Positions 22,000 through 32,782 of a stretch of DNA of 64,000 nt are shown here, piece by piece. Under the pieces are notes generated by a model that worked only from the letters and a program-made list of their open reading frames with translations, ran no database searches and was not told where the DNA came from. The DNA is from Ectocarpus siliculosus (Eukaryota > Sar > Phaeophyceae > Ectocarpales > Ectocarpaceae). Location: positions 1,480,302-1,544,301 of the forward strand of contig FN649750.1 of NCBI GenBank assembly GCA_000310025.1, read 5' to 3'. Positions within the stretch are counted from its first letter, which is position 1, and every line of letters begins with the position of its first letter. The translations under genes were made by a program, and so were the position numbers.

Positions 22000-22099
22000 N
22001 NNNNNNNNNNNNNNNNNNNNNNNNNNNNNNNNNNNNNNNNNNNNNNNNNNNNNNNNNNNNNNNNNNNNNNNNNNNNNNNNNNNNNNNNNNNNNNNNNNN
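22000..22099. other. Assembly gap (100 N)
   Basis: Exactly 100 N, the usual placeholder for a gap of unknown size. Confidence 0.99.
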
Positions 22100-23127
22100 G
22101 GGATCGTGAGAATCGGCCAGCGAATAGTCTGGCGCGCAGTTTTGCGGGCCTGACATTTCAAACATCGCCGAATCCACCAACGAGTACTGATACTCATCCC
22201 AATCCACCAGTAAAACCTCTCAAGCAAGCTGAGCGTGCGAGCGGTACCAAGGTGGCAGAGGGCGTTGGCATGACAAGCTTGCATGACCCAAGGTCGCATT
22301 AACATGGGCACGTAAATACGAGTGGGTTCGTCATTCAACAGACGTGCAGCTCGTCCTCCGGGACGGTCAGAAGAGACCGGGGGCTTGGTATTCTTTCGTA
22401 CCAAGAGGCAAAGGCCATCGTCAGTGACGAGGCGTCCTTTATCTGCAAGCTCTCGAATATCCTCCAACGAGGGTCTATGCCTGGAGTGATATGACACTCT
22501 GGCAAAGAAATCGACAGGTAGACTCTGAGGGCGTTTGAGGAGAATGTAGCGGATGGTGGCTTCACACACCGGCTCTTTCTGCTGTTCCCGCGCCCAATCT
22601 GCACGCGTGTAGCGTTCGACGGACTCACGGAATTCTAACTCTGCAGGATTGAGGACCATGGAATCCACTGCGGGCGTTGCCTTACCAGCTGCAGCAGCCG
22701 GTTGTGACAAACCCAACAGAGGACCCGTAGGGGCGTCGGTAACCGTCTCCGGCGGCGCTATAGGCACCGTTGGGACAGGTTCGACAGCAGGCTCAGGCGT
22801 GGTGGCAGCTGGTGTCACTCGTGTTTGACGACGAGAAGCGCCTGCACGCGGAACGTGTGGGGGGATCGACAAATCAGGACCGAAACCGTAGTTTACATCG
22901 GGTTGAGGCTGACCCGCAGCAGCCGCGGTTCGGCGACGCGTACGAGTAGAGATCAGTTCCGACGGATCAATACGATGCGGTTGCAACCGAGAGGTCGAAG
23001 GCGGCGGCAATGAGTCGGCGGCATCCAAACGATCAGAGTGGGAGCCGGCGTCGACAGTTGCGGTCGCAGGAGACACGACAGGGGGCAACCGAGAGTTATC
23101 GTCGGCGGTCGTGGACAGGGAGCGCAA
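22100..23127 (-). CDS. Ty3 integrase N-terminal part, right assembly copy (cut by gap)
   Basis: Same protein as the N-terminal third of the intact integrase (linker and HHCC zinc-binding region, to RWPILTI), then N. Overlaps the upstream RNase H frame by 32 nt, as in the left copy. Confidence 0.85.
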
Positions 23128-24103
23128 ATGCAGCTGTATCCGTGTGGGGTCGCGCAGACGGTCCGTAAACCGTGGCGGTGTCCCTATACAATGGTCTCAT
23201 CGGAGACACAACAGGAGAAGCTGAAGACCGGAGTGCCGGCACAGCGCCCTGTATTTTCTGGGTTGCAGCGGAAGTAACCTCAGGCACAGCAAATACGGAG
23301 TGGTCGGTGCAAGACAATGCACGATCGTCCGCAAGGTGTCGCAAAGGTCCTCGCGCATTGACGTACGGAAAAACACGAGCGACGAATTCTCCTGCAGGAG
23401 CATCAAGGTCGTCAATCCTCATTCGAGGCCCGTGTTTGCGAAAATCCGCAAAATCATCGGAAGTGAGGGGTAGCCCACCCAAAGCGGCGTTCTCGCTCGG
23501 GGGCGCCAGCCCACCCAAACCAACGCCAGGCGTGGTTTGTCCGGGTGGTGCGTGACCTGTCGCTCGGATCAGATACACACCAACGTCTTCTGGGGACGTC
23601 AAACGACTGTTACCGTTGATGTCGGCGGCAGTAGGCTCAATCGGCAGACGAGACAGCATGTCAGCGTTTCCGTTGGAGGCACCTCGTCGGTACTCCAACG
23701 TGTAGCTGTATGCTTCAAGGAACTCAATCCAGCGTTGGACGCGTGGGTTGTGCTCGCTGATTTTTGACAAACTTTCCAGCGCCTTATTGTCGGAATAGAT
23801 GCGGAAGTGTGTGCCACGAAGGTATTCGCGGAGACGCTTGATCGCCCATACAACGGCTCCTGCTTCGAGATCGAGAGCGGTCCAGTTGCGTTCAGCGTCG
23901 AGCGTGGCTCTGCTGATGAAAACGATCGGCCGTACCGAGCCGTCTTTCTGCTCTTGCTCCAGCGCGGCGCCGAGACCGTCGGAGCTGGCGTCACAGCAAA
24001 GACGTAAAGGGCGTGTACCGTCCGCAATAGCGTCCCCATCAGGAAACACTAAAATGGGCGGTTTCGCGAGCTCAGCCAGTAGGCTGCGAACAGTTGTTTC
24101 CAT
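23096..24103 (-). CDS. Ty3 RNase H region, right assembly copy
   Basis: 335 codons with the RNase H motifs CCDASSDGLGAALEQ, YSDNKALESL and NADMLSRLP, then a spacer. It is split from the upstream RT frame by one extra T in a T-run at about 24,128-24,134 (seven T against six in the left copy). A sequencing or assembly error is likely, since the left copy reads through here. Confidence 0.85.
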   Translation of the reverse strand: METTVRSLLAELAKPPILVFPDGDAIADGTRPLRLCCDASSDGLGAALEQEQKDGSVRPIVFISRATLDAERNWTALDLEAGAVVWAIKRLREYLRGTHFRIYSDNKALESLSKISEHNPRVQRWIEFLEAYSYTLEYRRGASNGNADMLSRLPIEPTAADINGNSRLTSPEDVGVYLIRATGHAPPGQTTPGVGLGGLAPPSENAALGGLPLTSDDFADFRKHGPRMRIDDLDAPAGEFVARVFPYVNARGPLRHLADDRALSCTDHSVFAVPEVTSAATQKIQGAVPALRSSASPVVSPMRPLYRDTATVYGPSARPHTDTAAFALPVHDRRR

Positions 24104-27100
24104 GTCGCTCGTGAAAGCGAAGGGAACACCTTTTTTTGAGCAAGTGCGTAATGGACTTCACACGCTTGGCCATGTCTCTGAGGAAACGTCGGTAGTAGCT
24201 CAGACCACCCATGAGTGACCTGAGTTGCTTGACGGTCGTAGGCATGGGCATACCTGCCAGGGCGGCTACTTTACGGGCGTTGGGGAGGACACCTTTCGAA
24301 GATATGGTGTGCCCCAAGAAGTCAGCCTTGGTGGTACCGATGGTGGCTTTCGAGGGAGAAAGTTTGAGGTCGTACTTTCTCAACCGTTCGAAGAGCGTGC
24401 GCATATTACGGACATGCTGCAGTGGGCCTTCGTCAAAAACAACGACGTCATCGAGGTATGCCTCGACTCCATCGAGTCCTTTGATTACTTCGTTAATCAC
24501 TTTTACAAAGTGGCCTGCGGATTGGCTAGCACCCATCGGCATGCGGAGCCATTCGAACAAACGAGTGGGGGTCGCAAAAGCCGTAAGGGGGATAGTGTCC
24601 TTGTGGACAGTGATCTGGTGGAAAGAACCGGTGAAATCGAATAACGAGAAAATCGAACCTCTGTTGAGTTTCGTTAGAATCTCGTCGACTCGGGGGATGG
24701 GAAGTTGACCAAAGCTGCTGATATGGTTCAACTTTCGGTAGTTAACCGTGATGCGTATTCCACCAGACTTCTTTGGTATAACCACGATGGGGCTGGAATA
24801 AGGAGAGGTCGAGTGCTGAATTAGGCCAGCAGCTAGATACTGGTCCAAAATGGCATCGACTTGCTTCGCAACCAAAGGATTCATACGGTACGGTTTGGAC
24901 GTCACCGGGGGACAATCCGGAGGTACTTTGATCTCAAACGGCATCAGGGAACAGGACCCTAAATCCGTCGAGGATGTGGAAAACACGTCTTGGAAATCAT
25001 GCAAAAGATCACCAAGTTCTGTGATGACCTCTGGTGACCAACCAGGACCGTGTAAATCAAACTTAACCAACTTCAGGTGAGGCGGCAAGCGATTCCACAA
25101 TGACTCAAAGCTAACTCGCTGTTCAGCGCTCAACCGCTCCATCACATGCTGTGGTGGCGGCGAGGGCGAAGTGTGAGCGGGGGCAGGGGCCGCAGGGGGT
25201 GATTTCCCTGGGTCCGGCACAGGAGGATCGGTGGATCGTAGGTTGTGCACGAAGGGATCGTGGCAACGCACCTGCGGATCGACGGTCCTGTCCGCGTTAT
25301 CCTCGGTAGAACCCAAAATAGGTCCAGGCACCGAACATGAAGTGTCAGCTTCGTCACTAAACTGTTGTTCTAAATGCTCTACCGGGACGCGCATCAGCGG
25401 GGCGGCAGCAGTACCGAGCAAGTCTCCTGGCTCAAGTTCTGCAGCGCCCGCGAGCGGCACAAACTGACGCCCGTCGGAGACAAAGATCTCTTCGTTCGAC
25501 GAAACATCAGGCAACATGTCGACAAGGTATTGACCGGTCAGAGCCGGTGTACCGTTGGAACGCACCAAGTTGACTTCAATCATTTGGTGGTCGTCTAACA
25601 ATGAAGTACCCGTTGGCCCTGCATAACGGAGCTGGAATTGGTCCGCCGGGGCTGTGAAATCGGGCACATACGCGACCGCACCAGAATCATCCTGGTGGGC
25701 AAGCGTATATTCACCAAAAACGCGATTGTCCAGTGGCCTCGGAGGCAACATACGGTACGTGCGAGTGTTAAATCGCATGAAACTATCGCGTCCCAATAGG
25801 ATGGGAAACTGCATGGTGTTTGCAGGGACGATGTGCGCCCAAACGGCAAGAGAAGCCGAAGGCGTATCACCGTGGAAAAATTGCACACTCAGACGGACTG
25901 TATCAGACGTCTGAAGAGACTCGGATTTACCAAAACCTCCCCAAGAACGTGAGTTACCGTGCGATATGCAAGCCTCTGAGATGGCTCCCATGGCTTTGAG
26001 GGTACCGACAGCGTTGCTGTTGATGAACGTGGCCGGTGATCCTGAATCGAGCAGAGCGGCGCAACCATATTGTGATTTGACTGGCCCAGCGTGGATTTTG
26101 ACTCGAGTCGTAAATGAAGCGTCGTCAACTGTAACAACACCACCTACGAGGCAAGGACCATGCTCAGCGAGCAACGGTACACGATCTTCCTCATGATACT
26201 CAGCGGACGTAACCGCGAGAACTTCAGCGCTGTGATCCCTTGGAACATGCGCTGATTTTATGCGGTAACCTGACGACGGGGCGGCCTCCTCGGCGGCAGC
26301 CGTCGAAATACGCTCTTGCGTTGCAGGGTTAACCTCATGTATTGTATTCCGGAGCTGAGCGTCGGACGAAACTTGTGGTGGAAGTGTCGGCGTCGGCGCG
26401 TGCTCTCGGAGTAGGTCTCGAACAACCTGCAGGCTTTTGCCGAGCAGATTGGAGCCCCGCCATAAAGAGGGTTGGATTGCAGCAGGATCATCCGCGCGAT
26501 GTCCAATGCCCCATATGGCATCGAATGGGCTAGCTTCGACGAGCATTTTGTCGCCGGTGCCCAAAAGATGTTGTCGCATAGCGGGATTTTGCGAAAATTT
26601 GTAGTAGGAGGCGACACGCACCACGTTTTCACGCTCGCGCTCCCAAACAGCTTCATCAAACCCTTTAACTTGGCGTCCGTAACGCTTATGTTTAATCGGG
26701 TCAGAAACACGCATAATCCGCCGCAACGTATCTTGGTCGCCAAAGAGACGAGCCTTGGCAGCCGCGAAGAATTGTTCTCCACAAGAGTATTCCACACCAT
26801 CTACAGTAAAGATGGAGGGCGTCCATTGCGAGAAAACCGACGGGGCTTGCCAGAACAACACCATGTTAGGTGTGCAGTACTCCTTGCTCGGATCAAACGC
26901 TGGTGGTGAACACCTGGCGTCGGTCGGAGGAGGAGGGTAGATACGAATACCAGCTATAGCGGAGGAGGGGGATGTCTGTTTCCCCAAGTCCTCTACTCTT
27001 CCAACAGCGCAACCCGGTGGGGGTGTATAGTCTGTAGTGCTTTCGCTAGAATCCATCACGTTGGAGACATGACGGACCTCCCTTGACGAGGGTCGCGAGT

Positions 27101-27608
27101 TTTTCGCTGTTTGTTCAGCGAGGGGCGCAATCGGAGCGTCCTCCGAATACGGTGTTGTCAGCACCTCCGTGGTCGCGGTTGGGGACCGCTCAGTTTTGGT
27201 ACTCCGCGAATCGCAAACCACGGGAAATCGACGCGTATTTCTTTCAACGCAATCGGTCATACTCGCTTCACCGTGCGGCGAGTGACTTTTATTACCGTCT
27301 CGAGTTCCATCGGCTGTATCGCCGCAGGCTGTCGATGACCCGTACGTAGTGGACATGTCCAAAGCATCGCTCGAGGTGGCTAAACCCGGCGACACTTCAT
27401 GTATTGTCGACAACGTAGGTGTCTTAACGGTCTTCCACGAGGACGTCTGAGCGGACCTCTTGGGCATGCTCGACAATCCCGACCTTCCGTACCCGCACCT
27501 CAAACCGACCCTTGCATTCGTGTAGCCAACACGTAATGGTTCAGGCTGGTTTGCGGGCGGCAACGTGGTGTAATTCGTGGGTTGTTGCAAGCTGCTCGAG
27601 CTGTGTTA
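24072..27608 (-). CDS. Ty3 Pol: NADAR domain, aspartic protease, reverse transcriptase
   Basis: Open from just after a TAA near 27,610; numbering below is from codon 27,590. Residues 1-235 are low complexity. Residues 241-396 form a NADAR (YbiA/DUF1768) domain: FTVDGVEYSCGEQFF (conserved Glu272), DPIKHKRYGRQVKGFDE, YYKFSQNPAMR, LVEASPFDAIWGIG, WRGSNLLG. Residues 505-610 are a retropepsin-like protease with ALLDSGSPATFI (Asp515) and ILLGRDS. RT spans about 885-1150 with IPKKSGGIRITVNYRKLN, FDFTGSFHQ and the catalytic YLDD at 1045-1048. The ORF stops at 24,072 only because of the extra T near 24,130. Pol lies -1 relative to the Gag-extension frame, overlapping it at 27,500-27,608. Confidence 0.9.
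26403..26870 (-). other. NADAR (YbiA-like) domain within Ty3 Pol
   Basis: Full-length domain (about 155 residues) with all the conserved blocks of the family, in frame with the protease and RT and without stops. NADAR proteins act on ADP-ribose or N-glycosidic bonds, and members have been reported to remove ADP-ribose from guanine. A role for it in a retrotransposon is inference. Confidence 0.85.
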
Positions 27609-28006
27609 AAACTCGGGGAGCCGCCTTCAAGACAGGTCGCTCCTTGAGTTCCTAACCTTGGGGTATATTTACTGACGACAGCGCTGAAGCTGTCGCGTGT
27701 GCAAGCTGCTCGAGCTGTGTTAAAACTCGGGGAGCCGCCTTCAAGACAGGTCGCTCCTTGAGTTCCTAACCTTGGGGTATATGCATTGACGACAGCGCTG
27801 AAGCTGCCGTGATCGGGAGTGTGGGCTACACCATCTTCACCCGATGAGGTCGAAGCACTACCGCTTGTAGCGGAAGTGTCGGTTGTAGGAACAGGAGTGG
27901 TACACTCGACCGTACCTACTATACGCGCATCCTGCGACACATATCTAGCTGCTCCCTGTTTTGCCATCGGCGGGTCGGGGAGTAACGACAAGCCGCCGTT
28001 GGGCTG
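27500..28006 (-). CDS. Gag-frame extension beyond the UGA stop
   Basis: The Gag frame ends in UGA at 28,007-28,009 but stays open to 27,500. The extension encodes a Ser/Thr-rich spacer with a 38-residue tandem duplication (TPRLGTQGATCLEGG twice). It overlaps the start of the Pol frame by about 100 nt. Translation would need readthrough followed by -1 frameshifting; it could also be untranslated. Confidence 0.4.
   Translation of the reverse strand, partial: QPNGGLSLLPDPPMAKQGAARYVSQDARIVGTVECTTPVPTTDTSATSGSASTSSGEDGVAHTPDHGSFSAVVNAYTPRLGTQGATCLEGGSPSFNTARAACTRDSFSAVVSKYTPRLGTQGATCLEGGSPSFNTARAACNNPRITPRCRPQTSLNHYVLATRMQGSV
27586..27813. repeat. 114-bp tandem duplication
   Basis: TGCAAGCTGCTCGAG begins at 27,586 and again at 27,700, with near-identical sequence between. 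114 bp is 38 codons, so it leaves the frame unchanged. Confidence 0.85.
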
Positions 28007-31000
28007 TCAGTTACCAGCATTATACGTTCCAGGAGTGCGGGCATTTGGGTTGGAGTCTACGGGGAGTCGGCTGTTGATTCTTAACGCCGGCTGCGCGTGT
28101 GTGGCAGACGCTGGAGCAGTGCCTGCATGAGGCTGGTATGCTACCAATGTGTGCTGTTGGGCTGGTGCACTAGATTGCAGCAGGCCCTGTGGTGGCGGTT
28201 GATGCCACGTCTGAGTGTATTGTTGCGGGTTTGGAGCGTTACCAGCGTATTGAACTCTATGAGCTGTTCTGTGGGAACGGCGCCGGTTTTGTTGGCCATT
28301 CGAGTTGCGTGAGCCGTGTGTTGTGGCAGTCGAAGGCTTAGTCCTCCAGGACCGCAAGCGCTCTTGCCACAGGCGAAACATGTCATCACCATCAGTCAGT
28401 GCACCTAAATCTGGGTTCAGTACACCACTAGCATTGGTGAAAGGCTGTTCACAGTGTTTGATGGAGTGGCCAGACCCGTGACAGTTTAAACAACGGCCAG
28501 CATTCGCGCTGAACGCTTGTGCTCGGTCAGCTCTAGTCCTAAGGAGTGGTGTCCAAAGGGGGGGGAGTTGACGTTTGAAACCACTGGAAACAACAGCATG
28601 CACTGTCTCCCAATGATCATCGGTGGCCAGCGGCCAAGCATCGTAGCTAACACAAAACACATCATGAATTGGCTCTGCCTTAACACGCATGACCGATTTG
28701 CCACGTGCTCCCTGGGAGCTCCAAGGCTGCTGCGATTGCGTCGTCGACCGTCCTTGAGAACGACTACCGCCTTGCGAATGCAACGATAATCCACTAAGCG
28801 AGAGCGCAGCATATTGCTCGCCATTCTCTGCCTTGACCTTAGAGGTCGTGAACTCATTCAGCACTCGCCACATCTCATCCAGACTACTGTAGGGTTCTGC
28901 CGCGGTACGCTTTGCACCCGGAAAACAGTCAGACATCATCACAGAAAACTGGTCGTTGATCTTATTCCTTGTGATCCCGACAATCCAAGTCTCGTTGAGG
29001 CTAAAAAGACTGGAATAGTGCGTGATGTTGTTCACGGCAGTACGATACTGTCGCAAAAATTCTCCAAACGTAGTTCCGTTGGGAACACCGAACGCATTCA
29101 GCGTTGTCAAGGCGTCTCCACGGTCTTCATGCTTGAAGTGGGACGCGATCAGACGAAGAAGGTGCTTGAAAGCTTCTCCTCCGTTCATACCGTCGTCCAT
29201 ACGCTGCTTCACCTGCACAAACATACCATTGATAGAGCTGATAAGGTCACCAGTGGTTTGCTTGTTTGGGGATACGGCGCTAATGATGGCTTTCTTCAGC
29301 GGGTTTTCCCACCCGCGAACCCACGTATCGGATTTGTCAAAATCGATGAAAGGGTCAGCCTGTTGCAAGACATCTAAGGCTGCAGCCTTGATAGAATCTA
29401 ACAACTGCGGCACTGCCTGTTTCAGGTTTGCCGGCCAAGGGATCGATGGTTGTATACGAATATCCCTAAACTTCGTCTTGATGTACTTCGCACTGATCTC
29501 TCTGATTCGTGCAGCTTCTGCAAGCGCGTCAGCCTTGTCTATCTCTACTTGGCGAGCACGAGCAGTCGTTGACGACAACGGTTGGGCGTTATGGCCTACG
29601 AATGCACTGTTGCGTGACATCAATGAGTGGTCGCTGGCTGCGACATCACCCAACAACGGTACTTGCCTGTCATCTCGCGGGGCTGTCAGGGGTTGGTCCA
29701 GACGCTCTTCCAGTGGAAGATCGGTGGTCAGGTGCGGTTGGTTTGCGTCAAAGATCTCCTCAGGGGAGTGATCCTCGTAGGCTGGTGCCTCCGAGCCATC
29801 GCTGCTTCGGTGCCCGCGGCGGTGTCCGCGGCGGCGTGGGCTACAGCTCCTGCTATGACTCCGGCTACGGCGGCGGCCACGACTCGTGTCCTCCTTGCTG
29901 ACGCTTTTAGTCGCCGAAGGCTTGCGTTCCACAGCGACCTCCTCTCGGCGGCCGTTGGACCCAGAGCGCTTCTTGCCACGTTTGCCTCGATTCGATCTCT
30001 TGGAGCTGCTGGCGGCCACGGAAGCCGACGCGTCACTTTCGCTAGCTGCGGAAGAGCGCGACCCTCGCGAACCACGTTGACGGTGACCGTTATGGTTACC
30101 ACGTCCACGGTTGCTGGAAGAACCTCGACCACTACCACGACCACGGCTGCCACGGCTGTGGGAGCTGCTGCTGTCGGTAGCGCGCTCCTTCTTCACCTTG
30201 CGGTGAGTGACGACACGGAAATCGCCCGTCTGCTTGGCGAATGCTGCAGAAGCACCAAACGTCGTTGGCAGAATCGAAGGGGGAAGGTACCAGTTGACCT
30301 CCGTCGGACGGTAGCCACCTGTAAGGTTAGCGTAACCTCCTCTGAGCCCGTGCAGAAGGCGCGTAACCGATTCGACTAGTGGGGCGTCTACCGTAGGGGC
30401 ATGAGCGACGTGATGCATGAATTCACGGAGAGTGACCGTAGGTCTCTCCGAGGTTTCTAACATCGTCGTCAGCACTGTAGCCGCCTTGGTGACTTGTATC
30501 CTGCATGCTTCCGTGAAGGCCTGCTGGTGCACGTGCGCGAAGTTAGACACCGGAATGTCAAGGAACAATTCATCCCCCGTTCGGAGGCTGAGATCCGGCG
30601 GTCCTTGCGCCATTTGGCTGTATGACGGTTGGGCCGGGGGCGGTACCACATAACCACCTCTCGCTATGGACAGTGGTGGATTCAGCAACAGCCCTTGCTG
30701 CTGGTATGGCATACCGTACCCCGCAGGGCCGGCGTGCTGGGGCTCGGAACCAAGCTCATTCGAGCCGGTGAGCGCCATGTGCTGCGAACCAAGTCCTGAA
30801 GGACCGGTGAGCGGGTGCTCCGCACCGAACCCCTGTGGGTCGGTGGGAGAGTTTCGCGTCGAACCAAATCCCGTAGGATCGGTGAGCGAGGGCTCCGCAC
30901 CGAACCCCTGTGGGTCGGTGGGAGGGTTTCGCGTCGAACCAAATCCCGTAGGATCGGTGAGCGAGGGCTCCGCACCGAACCCCTGTGGGTCGGTGGGAGG

Positions 31001-31220
31001 GTTTCGCGTCGAACCAAATCCCGTAGGATCGGTGAGCGAGGGCTCCGCACCGAACCCCTGTGAGTCGGTGGGAGGGTTTCGCGTCGAACCAAATCCCGTA
31101 GGATCGGTGAGCGAGGGGCTCTGCGAACCATACCCCGAAGGGTAAGGGCGAGCCTGCTGCAAACCATGCTCATTAGAGCCGGTGAGCTGGGTGAAGGTCC
31201 AACAGACGAGATTGCATTAC
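28007..31220 (-). CDS. Ty3 Gag polyprotein
   Basis: 1051 codons from 31,162, frame open from about 31,220. In order: N-terminal 25-residue repeats (SLTDPTGFGSTRNPPTD pattern) from a 75-bp DNA repeat; an Arg/Ser-rich basic region (SRGRRRSRSHSRSCSPRRR) likely to bind RNA; a capsid-like central region around WVRGWENPLKKAI, GGEAFKHLLRL and FGEFLRQYRTAVN; and a CCHC zinc knuckle CLNCHGSGHSIKHC near the C-terminus. Packages element RNA into virus-like particles in Ty3 relatives. No protease inside. Ends with UGA, after which the frame is again open. Confidence 0.85.
30805..31115. repeat. 75-bp tandem repeat in gag, about four copies
   Basis: The block GAACCCCTGTG(G/A)GTCGGTGGGAG with GTCGAACCAAATCCCGTAGG recurs every 75 bp and is nearly identical between copies. 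Multiple of 3, so all frames stay open, which also creates overlapping artefact frames. Confidence 0.9.
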
Positions 31221-31545
31221 CATGGGGTACAACTGGGTGTAGTCGTTTTTCGGTAGTTTCATGGGCAGGCACAGGCCGCGTTGGAGCGGCCGTTGACCGT
31301 GCTAGATCGAGAGCGTCAGATGGTGGTTTACCAGCTAAACGCCGTGACCGTCTAATAACAGGCATACTCGTAGTTTGCACGCGTGTGGGTGCAAATGGGA
31401 GAGGGGGGGCTGCTGTAGGGGTACGATCTTCGTCTACGGCGGGTAAAGATACACTAGATACAGGTTCTACGTCTCTGCCTGCAATTGCATCGGTACTAAC
31501 AGGGGCAGAAGCATGGTTGCCAGTCGGAACATATTCGCTGTCTGT

Positions 31546-32661
31546 TTATTCACGTGATTGTGGACGCGGGTACACAAGTGCAGCGTCACGTGCATCATGC
31601 GCGGCACCAGGCGGGGCAGGGTTGCTGGAAGCAAATGCGCCGCTGGTGGCTTGCGGTGTCTCACCATCAGCGGATCTCAGGGTATCCGACTGCTGTGAGG
31701 TCGCAGTGGTTCTCAAACTTTGACAGCGAGAACCGTCTCCATCCATCTCCGAAACATTTGTGGTGTTCTCGGAATGCGATAAAGAAGGGGTGTCGGCATG
31801 CAGCCGAGAGAACGTTTTGATAGTTTCTCGGGGGCTTGCGACAGCGAGACCAGGGGCAGAATCGCTCGAGGCGACCGCTCCGCTGGTGCGTTCTGACGTG
31901 CGTTCGACGGAGCTACTAACTCCTATCGAGTGCGTGTGTGAGGCATCGATCAAACTCGTAGAGTGAGAGCCAACACTATCCACATTCGGCACATATCCGC
32001 GCTCGGAATGGGATGCAGCCGGGCTGGCGTCGGAATAATTCAAACTCTGAGGTTCAAACATGCCGACAGCGACAGCTGGGCTACCAGGGGCAGGAGTACT
32101 AGACTCGACCGCGCCACTGGGGGCGTCCGACACGCGCACAATGGAGCTGTGAGCTTCATTCGTGTGCGTGCGTGAGGCTTCAATCAAACTCGGAGAGCGA
32201 GAGCCTTCACCATCCAATTTCGGCACATTGCTGTGTTCGGAATTGGATGCGGGGTGTGAGTGTGCGCGTTGAACCACCGAGCGCATCTGCATTTCTGCAG
32301 GTGTCTCAAGGCGGTGTGCCACATCTGATGACCAGCGGCGAGCTGAATCACGAGAGGGCACAGACCTGGAGCGCGGCGCGCGACCAAGGCCTTCAGTGTG
32401 CGATCGTGCAACATCATCTTCCTGAGAGTCTACGTCTGCTAACGTGCGTTCGAACTGCGATCGCGATCGTGGCTGCTGCTGCTGCTGCTGAAAAGTCCGA
32501 CCGCGAACATGCAAGAAGGCATTCGGCGAATCCTTATCAACACGGAGCGAGCTACGCGAAGCATGCGAATCATCATCGTCAGGAGTGTTGTGCGGCGACA
32601 AAGGGAACGGGGTCGAAGCAGCAGAGTCGCTGCTACCTCGCGGCTCATCAGGAGCCGACAT
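31546..32661 (-). CDS. Ty3 ORF1, repetitive Ser-rich leader protein
   Basis: 371 codons starting with ATG 122 nt after the 5' LTR. No known domain. Has a short poly-Gln run (about residues 58-63) and a 78-residue tandem repeat: the Ser-Glu of the repeat lies at residues 141-142, 219-220 and 297-298. The UAA at 31,548-31,546 is followed in the same frame by an open stretch in which the repeat register continues (Ser-Glu at 375-376). That stretch runs on past RRSRRLAGK to the start of Gag, which is in the -1 frame. Probably the N-terminal part of a larger Gag precursor. Confidence 0.6.
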   Translation of the reverse strand: MSAPDEPRGSSDSAASTPFPLSPHNTPDDDDSHASRSSLRVDKDSPNAFLHVRGRTFQQQQQQPRSRSQFERTLADVDSQEDDVARSHTEGLGRAPRSRSVPSRDSARRWSSDVAHRLETPAEMQMRSVVQRAHSHPASNSEHSNVPKLDGEGSRSPSLIEASRTHTNEAHSSIVRVSDAPSGAVESSTPAPGSPAVAVGMFEPQSLNYSDASPAASHSERGYVPNVDSVGSHSTSLIDASHTHSIGVSSSVERTSERTSGAVASSDSAPGLAVASPRETIKTFSRLHADTPSLSHSENTTNVSEMDGDGSRCQSLRTTATSQQSDTLRSADGETPQATSGAFASSNPAPPGAAHDARDAALVYPRPQSRE

Positions 32662-32764
32662 GCTGAAGCAGGGCCAAGGCTGTTGCCCTGCCGCTATTCA
32701 GCAGACGACTGCAAAAAAGCGAAAAAATCAAAATCAATTGAACGCAAGAATCAAGCAACACGAC

Positions 32765-32782
32765 CAAAACCAACAACGCCAG
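32765..32782 (-). promoter_or_regulatory. Primer-binding site candidate
   Basis: One nucleotide after the 5' LTR the minus strand reads TGGCGTTGTTGG, with the TGG expected for pairing to a tRNA CCA end. The tRNA is not identified. Confidence 0.45.

Larger units (their letters stand above)
22100..25105 (-). other. Right copy of the duplicated pol segment beside the N gap
   Basis: See the left copy. This copy is contiguous with the 5' half of the element. Confidence 0.85.

Noticed and set aside
29022-30379. Plus-strand ORFs of about 250 codons antisense to gag
   Set aside because: Mirror of the codon-rich Gag frame; no domain, no splice or start support.
30682-31380. Separate minus-strand 232-codon ORF
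   Set aside because: Its first part is the ORF1 frame continuing past the UAA; the rest is a shadow of the 75-bp gag repeats.
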